Shown here piece by piece: positions 18,587 through 26,739 of a stretch of DNA of 64,000 nt. The stretch comes from Oceanobacillus sp. CFH 90083 (lineage in GTDB: Bacteria > Bacillota > Bacilli > Bacillales > Amphibacillaceae). The notes below the pieces were generated by a model, which ran no database searches, had not been told where the DNA came from, and saw only the letters and a program-made list of their open reading frames with translations. The stretch's first letter is position 1; the number at the start of each line of letters is the position of its first letter. Where the stretch lies: NCBI RefSeq assembly GCF_009389585.1, contig NZ_VIYG01000004.1, positions 331,438 through 395,437 on the forward strand, written 5' to 3'. A program made the translations under genes and the position numbers.

Positions 18587-18617
18587 TCGTAATCATTACG
18601 AAACGTAATAATTACGT
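18587..18617 (+). promoter_or_regulatory. Two adjacent Zur boxes
   Basis: TCGTAAT-C-ATTACGA (18587-18601) and ACGTAAT-A-ATTACGT (18603-18617) are perfect 7-1-7 palindromes matching the core of the B. subtilis Zur operator. They cover the transcription start, so zinc-loaded Zur should repress the gene. Confidence 0.9.
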
Positions 18618-18637
18618 ATTAAGGGAGGAGTATCGAC

Positions 18638-19645
18638 ATGAAAAATTTTGGGAAATTAGGAATTATTTTAGGTTTAATCAGTTTTCTATTTATAGCAGGT
18701 TGTCAATCCGGGGCTGATGATACAGATAGTCAGGAGGAAGAAACGGACAGCCAAGAGGATGTCGAAGCGAATCATGAAGAGGAAGGGCATCATGATCATG
18801 GTGATGAGGAAGCTTCCTTTGAGGATGCACCGGAAAATATCCAAATTGAAGGATTATCCGATCATTATCATACAGGCGATGTTTTTAAATTAGAAGCGGT
18901 ATCGGAAGAAGATTTGGATCACTGGCATTGGTACATACGCGACTCCTCTGAAGAGGAATGGACTGTGGCGGAAGACCAATATGAGGATTCTTATATTGGT
19001 GATGCGAATGTAGATGGGCAGGAAGTTGTGGCGGTTCTTTATAATGATGATCATGAACCTGTTGCAAAATCTCCTGTTATAGAAATTACTATCGATGACC
19101 ATGATGGCGATGTTTATGAGGGATATTTCGATGATGAAGATGTTGAAGACAGGGACATTTCAGACTGGGCTGGAGAGTGGAAGTCCGTCTACCCTTACTT
19201 TGAAGAAGGTGCCCTTGACGAAGTATATGAACATAGGGCTGAAGAAAGTGATGACATGTCATTTGAAGATTACAAAGAGTATTATGACACAGGTTATGCA
19301 ACGAGTGTAAATAACATCGAAATAACAGAAGATGGTGAGTTTACATTCCATGACGGTGATGAAACATACTCAGGAACATATGTATATGACGGCTATGAAA
19401 TTCTTGAGTATGAAGCAGGCAACCGTGGTGTCCGATTCATATTCAAATTGGAAGAAGGAGATGATGAAGCTCCTCAGAATATCCAGTTCAGTGACCATAT
19501 CATCGCACCACAGGCTTCGTCACATTTCCACCTCTATTGGGGAGATGACAGAGACGAACTTTTGGAAGAAGTTGACCATTGGCCAACTTACTACCCTGTG
19601 GAGTGGAGTGAAGAGCAGATTGTAAATGATTTGCTCCTGCACTAA
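18638..19645 (+). CDS. zinT: ZinT-domain zinc-binding lipoprotein
   Basis: A 335-residue lipoprotein. The signal ends with a lipobox-like IAGC (Cys22). A very acidic linker contains the His-rich stretch NHEEEGHHDHGDEE. Residues about 65-150 form a separate beta-rich domain with many His (LDHWHWYIRD), and residues about 155-335 form the ZinT domain (ISDWAGEWKSVYPYFEEG, then SSHFHLYWGDD). ZinT domains bind Zn2+ and feed ZnuABC-type importers during zinc starvation. Two Zur boxes at the promoter support this role. A terminator follows at 19785. Confidence 0.9.
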   Translation: MKNFGKLGIILGLISFLFIAGCQSGADDTDSQEEETDSQEDVEANHEEEGHHDHGDEEASFEDAPENIQIEGLSDHYHTGDVFKLEAVSEEDLDHWHWYIRDSSEEEWTVAEDQYEDSYIGDANVDGQEVVAVLYNDDHEPVAKSPVIEITIDDHDGDVYEGYFDDEDVEDRDISDWAGEWKSVYPYFEEGALDEVYEHRAEESDDMSFEDYKEYYDTGYATSVNNIEITEDGEFTFHDGDETYSGTYVYDGYEILEYEAGNRGVRFIFKLEEGDDEAPQNIQFSDHIIAPQASSHFHLYWGDDRDELLEEVDHWPTYYPVEWSEEQIVNDLLLH

Positions 19646-19784
19646 TCATTCAATGAAGAAAGGATTTTATAATACGTAATCTTTGAAGCTTTTATTTGCA
19701 ATCCTGCCCGCCTGTCAGGATGAATCTTCCACTGCGGGGGAAGGCGGCGAATATATTACAGTCTATCCATGTAAATGATTAAAG

Positions 19785-19834
19785 AAAGACTATAAACCTT
19801 ATAAACACTGTTTTTATAAGATTTATAGTCTTTT
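19785..19834 (+). terminator. Terminator downstream of zinT
   Basis: AAAGACTATAAA-CTTATAAA pairs with TTTATAAG-TTTATAGTCTTTT (19812-19834). It lies 140 bases after the stop; a weaker hairpin ATCCTG/CAGGAT occurs nearer the gene, about 19702-19722. Confidence 0.75.
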
Positions 19835-19865
19835 ATTATGGAATAAGAAAGTATAACTTTTTTCG

Positions 19866-20029
19866 TAAATTTATTCCCGGGCTAGAGATAAAGCTGCCCA
19901 GCTCCGAGCGCCAAACTTTAGGAGCTAACACGTGAGTGCCCTGCGATAAAGAGGATTTAGCGATTGCGGGGCTACAGGCGTTGCGACACAATATCGCGTT
20001 TTTAGCCTGTAAGGGCGCTTTTGTTCCAT
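19866..20029. other. GC-rich intergenic segment beside the catalase gene
   Basis: About 160 bases that are visibly richer in G and C than the surroundings, without a coding frame. It holds a long-range inverted repeat TACAGGC / GCCTGTA (about 19971-20010) and a smaller GCGACA..TATCGC hairpin. There is no clean T-run, so it is not an ordinary terminator for the catalase gene. Confidence 0.4.
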
Positions 20030-21442
20030 TTACTCTCGTAAGCCATCCGAAACACGTTCGCCGAGTTCACGGGAAGCTAAAGAAAAATACTCGATCACCT
20101 TGACCTGTAAGTCCCGTCTTATTCCGGTCAGTGCGGTGACAAGGTTGGAGACCAGATGAGATTTTCCCGTTTGCGATAACGATCGATAGAAATCTCCTGC
20201 CTGTGAAAAATCATCTTGCTTTATTATATCCGAACGCGTGAGTTTCCCTTCTACATAAACGCCTTCTCCACTTGTCTGCAAATCGTCCGGCTGCCAGTAC
20301 TTTTGATCATTTACCGGTACTTTACGGAATTGTGGACCGATACGGTAACGCTGAGAATCCCAATAGATATTCGCCCGTCCCTGTAATATCTTATCAAAGG
20401 ACAATTCCGCTCCATCTAATAAGTTTGAAGGTGAGAATGCAATCTTCTCCACTTGCTCCATATAATTTTCAGGATTGCGATTGAGCACCATCTTCCCGAC
20501 TGGATGGAAAGGAAACATTTCTTCATCCCATACTTTTGTGTCATCAAGCGGATTGAATGGAAGCTGTTCTGCCTCTCCCGGATCCATGATTTGCACGTAC
20601 AACCCGTACTCTACTGTTTTTCCGCTTGCAATCGTTTGGAAGAGATCTTCACCGGCATAATCGGGATTGATCGCTGCAAGTCTCTCTGCTTCTTGGTTTG
20701 TAATATATTCCACTCCATCGAATGGAATCCAGAGGTATTTAATGTAATGACGTTTTCCTTCTGCATTTCGCCACACGTACGTACTGACGCTGTGACCTGG
20801 GATACGCCGCAAGCTTTTAATCGTGCCATGGTCAGAAAAAAGCCGGACGAAAAAATGGGTGGACTCTGGAGTGCTGGCGACAAATTTCCAAAGCCGATCT
20901 GGATCCATTAAGTTGTTCTTCGGTGAGGGCGCCATTGCTTCCACACTTTCTGCAAAACGCCTTGGATCGCGTAATGAAAAGATGGGGATATGATTGCAAA
21001 TAAGGTCAAAGATTCCGTTGTCTGTATAGAATTTCGTTGAAAATCCACGTACGTTTCGCAATGTGTCCGGAGTGCCTTTATTACTTGCACCGAGCGAAAA
21101 ACGGACCGCAACGGGAACTGTTGTACCAGCCTGCTGAAGAAAGGGAAGTTTTGTGTATTCACTCATGCTATGCAGCGTTTCAAAATAGCCGAAAGCACCA
21201 AATCCTTTCACATGTAAAGGACGTTCCACAATCTTCCCGTGAACGAGCGTTTCCAGTGATTCATGCAAAATGTTATCTTGCTCCAGTATTGGACCATTTC
21301 TGCCAACTGTTTGTGAATATAATGATTCAGGATTATCCGGTTGCTTATGTTGACGATCAGAGTGCTTGTTTCCTGCTTCTGTCTCGGTTTTTTGAACAGG
21401 GATGCGTCTTCCTTTTTGAGGATTTTGATTGTTTTCAGTCAT
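20030..21442 (-). CDS. Heme catalase (clade-3-like, small subunit)
   Basis: A 470-residue monofunctional catalase dismutating H2O2. The catalytic histidine is in RPLHVKGFGAFGYF, the distal asparagine in FDLICNHIPIFSLRD, and the proximal heme tyrosine in RANIYWDSQRYRIGPQF. The first 45 residues are a polar, Gln/Lys-rich extension. There is no C-terminal flavodoxin-like domain, so it is a small-subunit enzyme. Base composition seems slightly richer in GC than the neighbours. I cannot decide between vegetative and spore roles; no clear PerR box is seen upstream. Confidence 0.9.
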   Translation of the reverse strand: MTENNQNPQKGRRIPVQKTETEAGNKHSDRQHKQPDNPESLYSQTVGRNGPILEQDNILHESLETLVHGKIVERPLHVKGFGAFGYFETLHSMSEYTKLPFLQQAGTTVPVAVRFSLGASNKGTPDTLRNVRGFSTKFYTDNGIFDLICNHIPIFSLRDPRRFAESVEAMAPSPKNNLMDPDRLWKFVASTPESTHFFVRLFSDHGTIKSLRRIPGHSVSTYVWRNAEGKRHYIKYLWIPFDGVEYITNQEAERLAAINPDYAGEDLFQTIASGKTVEYGLYVQIMDPGEAEQLPFNPLDDTKVWDEEMFPFHPVGKMVLNRNPENYMEQVEKIAFSPSNLLDGAELSFDKILQGRANIYWDSQRYRIGPQFRKVPVNDQKYWQPDDLQTSGEGVYVEGKLTRSDIIKQDDFSQAGDFYRSLSQTGKSHLVSNLVTALTGIRRDLQVKVIEYFSLASRELGERVSDGLRE

Positions 21443-21779
21443 TATTTCCTCCTCTTGAAAAATTGATCTACATTATATTGTTATGAATAATATGTATTTC
21501 AATATGCATAACTAGCAATAAATAAATAGGGAATTGAATAATGGAAGGAACAGGATAGAAATAAATAAATGCTGATGGTTGAAAATGGGCAGGCGTTAAA
21601 AAAGAATGAAAAACAAAGCAATGGAAGAAGTTTGTTCCAGAATATGGAGGTTTGGATATCAATATGGTTATTTTTTATATGAAAAAGTGTCGTAATACAG
21701 GAAGGATGTTATAATAGCTATGTATTTTTGAGAATGATGCAACATAGATCTACAAAAGAAATTGAGGGAATTCATACAC
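21443..21779. other. Divergent intergenic region between catalase and hydrolase genes
   Basis: AT-rich, without a convincing gene. A -10-like TATAAT near 21711 may serve the hydrolase gene, with only a weak -35. An imperfect palindrome near the catalase start (ATATT..AATAAT, about 21472-21493) is too far from the PerR consensus to be called. Confidence 0.35.
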
Positions 21780-22586
21780 ATGAAAAAGAAGCTGACAGGT
21801 ATTATTTTAAGTATTGTAATTGTGAGCGGTATTGCTTCAGGTTTTTATTTCTATCAGCAGGATCAAACACAGGCGGAAGAATATACTGGCGCACCGACTA
21901 TTTTTATACATGGTTATAAAGGAACAGAAAATTCATTTGGATATATGCTTGACCGCTTTGAAAATACGTATCAATGGGGAAATAAAGGCTTTGTTTATTA
22001 TGTGAAAAAGGATGGTACCATCGTTGATTACAATTTAAATAAGGCAAGATATGCTCCGACATTTGTCCAGATTGTTCTGGAAAATAATCGTGCAAGCTTT
22101 GAGGAGAGTACAGAATGGATTGCAAATGTACTTCTTCATTTAAAGGAAAACTATCGTGTTGAAGAAGTTAATATGGTAGGACATTCCATGGGTGGTATTT
22201 TGGCAGTGAAATATACGATGGAATATACGCTGAATGGTTATCCGGCCGTAAGTAAGCTTGTTGCAATCGGCAGTCCGTTTGATGGTATTTATAATGAAGA
22301 CTATTTTGAAATTCATCAGGATGCAGCTGCGGAAGATTTAAAACCCGATTCACATGCCTTAAATATGCTGCGGGAGAATATGTTCCCGGCAGATGTTCGT
22401 GTGTACAGTATAGCCAGCACAGGTGATTCAATTGCTGTGCCGGAAAGTGTGAAGGCACTTAGGCAGTTGATACCAGAATCAAATTTTACAGAGACAGTTA
22501 TTGATGATCCGCAGCTGACACACAGCGCAATGCATGAAAGTATGCAGATTGATAAATTGATTTATAGCTTTTTGTGGCAAGATTAA
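21780..22586 (+). CDS. Secreted or membrane-anchored alpha/beta hydrolase (DUF915-type)
   Basis: A 268-residue protein with an N-terminal membrane helix or signal (residues about 3-24) followed by an alpha/beta hydrolase fold. The oxyanion stretch PTIFIHGYKGTENSFGYML and the nucleophile elbow VGHSMGGILAVKY are clear. An Asp (STGDSIAV) and a late His (LTHSAMHES) complete a plausible triad. This matches DUF915-type cell-surface hydrolases of Firmicutes. The ATG at 21780 is preceded by GAGGG at a slightly long distance. The substrate is unknown. Confidence 0.82.
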   Translation: MKKKLTGIILSIVIVSGIASGFYFYQQDQTQAEEYTGAPTIFIHGYKGTENSFGYMLDRFENTYQWGNKGFVYYVKKDGTIVDYNLNKARYAPTFVQIVLENNRASFEESTEWIANVLLHLKENYRVEEVNMVGHSMGGILAVKYTMEYTLNGYPAVSKLVAIGSPFDGIYNEDYFEIHQDAAAEDLKPDSHALNMLRENMFPADVRVYSIASTGDSIAVPESVKALRQLIPESNFTETVIDDPQLTHSAMHESMQIDKLIYSFLWQD

Positions 22587-22680
22587 ACAGATTCAACTAC
22601 AATAGTATAGGATTGATTCAGTAAAATAACCTGCTCCAGTCATGCGGAAATGTACAGCTGGTGTAGTTGGAATGTCTGTT
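22586..22680 (+). other. Long-range inverted repeat after the hydrolase gene
   Basis: AACAGATTCAACTACA at the gene end pairs, with small bulges, with TGTAGTTGGAATGTCTGTT at about 22659-22677, followed by TTTTA. The enclosed loop is about 60 bases with further partial pairing. It may be an unusual terminator. Confidence 0.4.
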
Positions 22681-22755
22681 TTTACATAGGCAGGGGAAAA
22701 ATAATATTAAAGTCAAATATATAAATTATTTTTGACAAATTAAAGGAATGATAGC

Positions 22756-23679
22756 ATGAATAAATACCATCATCTCTATGATAAATTAATTCAGCATACA
22801 GATAAAGATAATGTATTGGTCAATGAGCCGGTAAGAGAACATACGTATACAAAATTAGGCGGGGCGGCGGATTTTTATATCACACCATCGTCTTATGAAG
22901 AAGTACAGGCAATTATCCGCTTTGCCAATCAGGAAAATGTTCCATTTACAATGCTTGGGAATGGTTCTAATTTAATTGTGAAGGATGGCGGCATTCGCGG
23001 GATTGTGATGAATTTGCAGCAGCTGTCATCGATTTGGAGAGAAGGGGATAAGATCATCTCCCAAAGCGGGGCAAGAATTATTGATGCCTCCCGTTTTGCT
23101 TTAGCAGAAGAGCTCACCGGATTAGAATTTGCCTGTGGAATTCCGGGTTCTGTCGGCGGAGCCCTCTATATGAATGCTGGGGCATATGGCGGAGAGATTA
23201 AAGATGCGCTGGAAAGTACAGTAGTTGCAACGAAAGAGGGGGAGCTGCTGACATTAACAGCGGATCAGCTGGATCTCAGCTATCGTACAAGTAATATCCC
23301 GGACAACGGCTATATTGTTTTGGAAGCAACCTTTGCTTTGAAAGCCGGAAGCAAGGAAGAAATTAAAGAAGTGATGGATGATCTTACATATAAAAGAGAA
23401 TCCAAGCAGCCATTGGAATATCCATCCTGCGGCAGTGTATTCAAGCGTCCGCCTGGTTTTTTTGCCGGTAAGCTGATTCAGGACAGTCATCTTCAAGGAA
23501 AGCAAATTGGCGGGGCGGAAGTTTCTACAAAACATGCCGGTTTTATTGTCAATAAGAATAATGCAACAGCATCGGAATATATTTCATTAATTCAATTTGT
23601 CCAGGCGACAGTGAAGGAGAAATTTGATGTGCAGTTAGAGCGTGAAGTGCGGATTATTGGTGAGGATGTTGAAGGATAG
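22756..23679 (+). CDS. murB: UDP-N-acetylenolpyruvoylglucosamine reductase MurB
   Basis: A 307-residue FAD enzyme that reduces UDP-GlcNAc-enolpyruvate to UDP-MurNAc in cell-wall synthesis. FAD-binding stretches are HTYTKLGGAADFYI, LGNGSNLIVKDGGIRG and ACGIPGSVGGALYMNAGAYG. The proton-donor serine is in YPSCGSVFKRP and the second active-site region is GGAEVSTKHAGFIVN. The arrangement fits type II MurB, as in other Bacilli. AAAGGA precedes the ATG. It is a single-gene unit with a terminator at 23694. Confidence 0.95.
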   Translation: MNKYHHLYDKLIQHTDKDNVLVNEPVREHTYTKLGGAADFYITPSSYEEVQAIIRFANQENVPFTMLGNGSNLIVKDGGIRGIVMNLQQLSSIWREGDKIISQSGARIIDASRFALAEELTGLEFACGIPGSVGGALYMNAGAYGGEIKDALESTVVATKEGELLTLTADQLDLSYRTSNIPDNGYIVLEATFALKAGSKEEIKEVMDDLTYKRESKQPLEYPSCGSVFKRPPGFFAGKLIQDSHLQGKQIGGAEVSTKHAGFIVNKNNATASEYISLIQFVQATVKEKFDVQLEREVRIIGEDVEG

Positions 23680-23693
23680 TATAATGGAACAGG

Positions 23694-23727
23694 TTCCGGG
23701 TGTGAGAGGTAATGCCCGGAGCTTTTT
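23694..23727 (+). terminator. Terminator of murB
   Basis: TCCGGG (23695-23700) pairs with CCCGGA (23715-23720) and is followed by GCTTTTTG. Confidence 0.72.
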
Positions 23728-23751
23728 GAATATCTTCTAAAAAAGAAACAA

Positions 23752-23780
23752 TTGACATTCATATTATTCATTCTTATAAT
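23752..23780 (+). promoter_or_regulatory. Sigma-A promoter of the queF operon
   Basis: TTGACA (23752-23757) and TATAAT (23775-23780) are consensus boxes with 17-base spacing. Transcription would begin just before the riboswitch aptamer. Confidence 0.9.
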
Positions 23781-23805
23781 ATGAAGTGTTATTTTAACCA
23801 ATAGG

Positions 23806-23892
23806 CAGAGGTTCTTAGCATCAACCCTCTATAAAAAACTAAGGATAGCTTGCAATTATCATGCTGTGTTCCCTTAGGAGCACGGCTTTTTT
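23806..23892 (+). promoter_or_regulatory. preQ1-I riboswitch with terminator expression platform
   Basis: The aptamer (23806-23845) shows the P1 stem GAGG/CCTC, the loop with TTCTTAGCATCAA, the A-rich tail ATAAAAAACTAAGGA and thus the H-type pseudoknot arrangement of class I preQ1 sensors. It is followed by a terminator hairpin (GCTGTGTTCC 23863-23872 with GGAGCACGGC 23877-23886, then T6). Ligand binding should switch off queF and the transporter gene. Confidence 0.93.
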
Positions 23893-23975
23893 GTTTTAGG
23901 AAGCAGAAACAATCAGATAACAGCAAAACTGTTGATTTACTGTTATCTTCATCTGCACAAAAGGAGGTGAGCAGC

Positions 23976-24473
23976 ATGGCGGGAAGAAGTGAAAAGGATC
24001 TGCAAGGAATTGAATTACTGGGGAATAAAGAAACCAAATATGCGTTTGATTATACACCTGAGGTTTTAGAGGTATTTGATAATCAGCATCCGAATCGGGA
24101 TTACTTTGTGAAATTAAATTGCCCGGAATTTACAACACTGTGTCCCATGACAAACCAGCCTGATTTTGGAACGATCATTATCAGCTACATTCCAGATATT
24201 AAAATGGTTGAAAGCAAGTCGTTAAAATTATATTTATTCAGCTTCCGTAACCATGGTGATTTCCATGAGGACTGTGTCAATATTATTATGAACGATTTAA
24301 TTGAACGGATGGATCCGCGTTATATTGAAGTGAGAGGGAAATTTACGCCGCGTGGAGGGATTTCCATCGATCCATATTGTAATTATGGAAAACCGGGAAC
24401 CAAATTTGAAAAAATGGCAGAGGACCGGTTAATGCAGCATGATATGTATCCTGAAAAAATAGATAATCGCTAG
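23976..24473 (+). CDS. queF: NADPH-dependent 7-cyano-7-deazaguanine reductase QueF
   Basis: A 165-residue unimodular QueF that reduces preQ0 to preQ1, the last free-base step before queuosine is put into tRNA. The catalytic cysteine is Cys56 in [15 protein letters not shown], and the motif [20 protein letters not shown] carries the family's Glu and NADPH-binding residues. Length equals the B. subtilis enzyme. The start is the ATG at 23976 after AAGGAGGTGAGC; the frame open upstream of it runs through the riboswitch and is not coding. queCDE are not nearby, so this gene is split from the rest of the pathway. Confidence 0.95.
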   Translation: MAGRSEKDLQGIELLGNKETKYAFDYTPEVLEVFDNQHPNRDYFVKLNCPEFTTLCPMTNQPDFGTIIISYIPDIKMVESKSLKLYLFSFRNHGDFHEDCVNIIMNDLIERMDPRYIEVRGKFTPRGGISIDPYCNYGKPGTKFEKMAEDRLMQHDMYPEKIDNR

Positions 24474-24520
24474 AGGGAAATGTAAGATCCTTGAACCTTT
24501 GGGAAGAAGGGAACAGGGGA

Positions 24521-25156
24521 ATGTATATTTATTTAAATGCCGTCTTTGTCGGCCTGTTATTATTGTCGAATGTTTTGTCAGTTAAGTTATTTCAAATGGG
24601 AAGCTTTGTATTGCCGGCTGCAGCGATTGTTTATGTAATTACATATTTGATGATGGATGTTATTGGCGAGGTTTATGGAAAGAAGGCAGCCAGAAGAACG
24701 ATTCAAGCCGGGTTTTTCACGCAGATTATCGCCATGATATTTATTTATATCTCGATTCTGCTCCCACCGGCAGCTGATTTTCAATCGCAGGCAGCTTTTG
24801 AAGAGATTTTTAACGGGAGCTTCCGTGTCATTCTGGCCAGTCTGGTTTCCTATTTCGTCAGCCAAAACTTAGGTGTCACGATATTTCATGGTTTAAAGCA
24901 TCGTCATGGCCGGAAAAAATTGTGGCTGCGTAATAGCCTGTCAACGATGACCAGTCAGCTGATCGATACGGTATTATTTATTACCATCGCTTTTTGGAGC
25001 ATTGTCCCGACACCTGTGTTACTGGGAATGATTATATCACAATATATTTGGAAGTTTATCGTTGCAGTGATTGATACACCGTTTGCTTATTTGCTTGTCC
25101 GCTGGGCACGTAAATATGAGGCAAAGCATCAAACAGAACTACTAAAAGCTTCTTAA
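24521..25156 (+). CDS. Queuosine precursor transporter, YhhQ family
   Basis: A 211-residue protein with about six membrane helices. The YhhQ/DUF165 signature is seen in VLSVKLFQMGSFVLPAAAIVY is typical, as are the following MMDVIGEVYGKKAARR and the C-terminal PVLLGMIISQYIWKFIVAVID. E. coli YhhQ imports preQ0/preQ1. It follows queF by 47 bases with no promoter between, so the preQ1 riboswitch probably controls both synthesis and uptake. I chose the ATG at 24521 (AAGAAGG 10 bases before); a TTG at 24491 is possible but weaker. Confidence 0.88.
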   Translation: MYIYLNAVFVGLLLLSNVLSVKLFQMGSFVLPAAAIVYVITYLMMDVIGEVYGKKAARRTIQAGFFTQIIAMIFIYISILLPPAADFQSQAAFEEIFNGSFRVILASLVSYFVSQNLGVTIFHGLKHRHGRKKLWLRNSLSTMTSQLIDTVLFITIAFWSIVPTPVLLGMIISQYIWKFIVAVIDTPFAYLLVRWARKYEAKHQTELLKAS

Positions 25157-25199
25157 AAAGAATAGAAGCTGGTCAGTGTGTGATATATCTGAATTAGAA

Positions 25200-25232
25200 A
25201 GACCAGCCAGGGGAATCATCTGGCTGGTCTTT
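25200..25232. terminator. Terminator after queF-yhhQ
   Basis: AGACCAGCCAG (25200-25210) pairs with CTGGCTGGTCT (25220-25230), followed by TTT. It may also stop the convergent ehu operon. Confidence 0.82.
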
Positions 25233-25255
25233 TAATCAAATTGGATATATTTTAC

Positions 25256-26026
25256 TTACCCTCTAAACCGCTGCAGAAACGATTGAACACGCGGGTTTTC
25301 CGAGTGCTCGATAACCTCACTTGCTGTTCCTTGCTCTGCGATAACTCCTTCATCTAAAAAGAGCACTTTATCCGCAATATCCAAGGCAAAGTCCATTTCA
25401 TGTGTGACAAGGATCATCGCCATATCATCATTTTCCGCAATATCACGGATGACATTAAGCACTTCTCCGACAAGCTCAGGGTCAAGTGCAGAGGTGACTT
25501 CATCAAATAGCATAATTTTGGGACGCATCACAAGTGCACGAGCCATAGCGACACGCTGCTTCTGTCCGCCTGAAAGCTGACTTGGATAATTGTCCAGCTT
25601 ATCACTTAGACCCACGCGTTCAAGCATTTCGATAGCTCTTTTTTTGACATCACTTTTTTCTTCCTTTTTCACATGGATCGGTGCTGTCATGCAGTTTTCT
25701 AAAATGGTCATATGCGGAAATAGATTAAAATGTTGAAATACCATCCCGATATCGCCGCGAATGGAGCGCAAATGATTTTCATTAGCATGGATCATATCTC
25801 CATGCTTCTCCATTTTCCATAAATTACGGCCATCAACGATAATATCACCAGCTGTCGGCTGTTCCAATGTCATCAGCATGCGGATAATGGTTGTCTTTCC
25901 GGAACCGCTTGGTCCGATGACAGCTACTTTTTCAGCCGGATAGATATCTAAGTCAATGCCCTTCAGCACTTCCACATCGCCAAAGGATTTATGAACATTT
26001 TTATAAGTTACAATTGGATCAGCCAT
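25256..26026 (-). CDS. ehuA: Ectoine/hydroxyectoine ABC transporter ATPase EhuA
   Basis: A 256-residue polar-amino-acid-type ATPase. Walker A is GPSGSGKTT, the signature [15 protein letters not shown], Walker B IMLFDEVTSALD and the H-loop LVTHEMDFA. An insertion around residues 70-85 (NLWKMEKHGDMIHANENHLR) is typical of EhuA and sets it apart from GlnQ-like ATPases. It is the last gene of the ehu operon, sharing a base with the ehuD stop. It powers uptake of ectoines for osmoprotection or as nutrients. Confidence 0.88.
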   Translation of the reverse strand: MADPIVTYKNVHKSFGDVEVLKGIDLDIYPAEKVAVIGPSGSGKTTIIRMLMTLEQPTAGDIIVDGRNLWKMEKHGDMIHANENHLRSIRGDIGMVFQHFNLFPHMTILENCMTAPIHVKKEEKSDVKKRAIEMLERVGLSDKLDNYPSQLSGGQKQRVAMARALVMRPKIMLFDEVTSALDPELVGEVLNVIRDIAENDDMAMILVTHEMDFALDIADKVLFLDEGVIAEQGTASEVIEHSENPRVQSFLQRFRG

Positions 26027-26739
26027 TATTGCATTGCTCCTTTGTCTTTTAAAATTTGGTTTTTATCGAACCTTTTATTGAAGCGGTTCTCTAATTTTTT
26101 TATCAGTATCGCAGAAGGATAGCTTAATAACAGGAAGATGATACCTACAATCGTTAATGGCTCAAGGTAAGACCAGTTTTCTGCACCATAGGAACGAGCC
26201 ATCAGCATAATACCTGCTACTCCGATAGTAGATGCCAGCGGAACTTCCTTAAACATAATAATAAAATAGTTTCCCAGCATCGGAATCGTTGGCGGAATAG
26301 CTTGCGGCAGAATAATCTTGCGCCATTTATCCCATGTGGAAATATTCAATGCCTTAGAGGCTTCCCACTGTCCTTTATCTACATTTTCAATTCCTGACCG
26401 GTAAATTTCACCAATATACGTACTAAAGTGTATACCAAGTCCCAATACAGCACAAGCGAATGGATGGAGGGATATACCGATATAAGGTATTACCGGCAAG
26501 GCGTAAAAAATGAAAAATAACTGAACAAGCGGAGGAGTAGAGCGGATAAATTCCATTGTCCAAGTAACAATAAAATGCATAAAACGATTAGGGATACGGC
26601 GTAAAAAAGTCCACAAGAAACCGGCAATTAACGCAAACAGGTAGCTGGATATCGTCAGACCGATCGTCATTCCAAGTCCTTGTAAAACCACTGGTAATGC
26701 ATCGAAAAATGTATCCCAGCTCCAATAATTCAAATTCAT
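26026..26739 (-). CDS. ehuD: Ectoine/hydroxyectoine ABC transporter permease EhuD
   Basis: A 237-residue His/Glu/Gln-type permease with about five helices. The EAA coupling loop appears as GQWEASKALNISTWDKWRKI is diagnostic and is followed by ILPQAIPPTIPMLGNYFI. FIRSTPPLVQLFFIFYALP is the typical helix-entry motif. It pairs with EhuC to form the membrane pore. Start and stop codons touch those of ehuC and ehuA. Confidence 0.88.
   Translation of the reverse strand: MNLNYWSWDTFFDALPVVLQGLGMTIGLTISSYLFALIAGFLWTFLRRIPNRFMHFIVTWTMEFIRSTPPLVQLFFIFYALPVIPYIGISLHPFACAVLGLGIHFSTYIGEIYRSGIENVDKGQWEASKALNISTWDKWRKIILPQAIPPTIPMLGNYFIIMFKEVPLASTIGVAGIMLMARSYGAENWSYLEPLTIVGIIFLLLSYPSAILIKKLENRFNKRFDKNQILKDKGAMQ

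Noticed and set aside
19089..19301. Minus-strand frames inside zinT
   Set aside because: His-rich translations simply reflect the antisense of the Asp/Glu-rich ZinT codons.
20453..21486. Long plus-strand frames (about 150 codons each) opposite the catalase gene
   Set aside because: They are the antisense of a clearly conserved catalase, lack ribosome sites and have Cys/His-rich non-protein-like composition.
21472..21493. PerR box upstream of the catalase gene
   Set aside because: Only an imperfect AT-rich palindrome; spacing and core do not match TTATAAT-N-ATTATAA.
24491..24520. TTG start 30 bases upstream for the YhhQ-type gene
   Set aside because: The added residues are polar and not part of the first helix; the ATG at 24521 has a better ribosome site.
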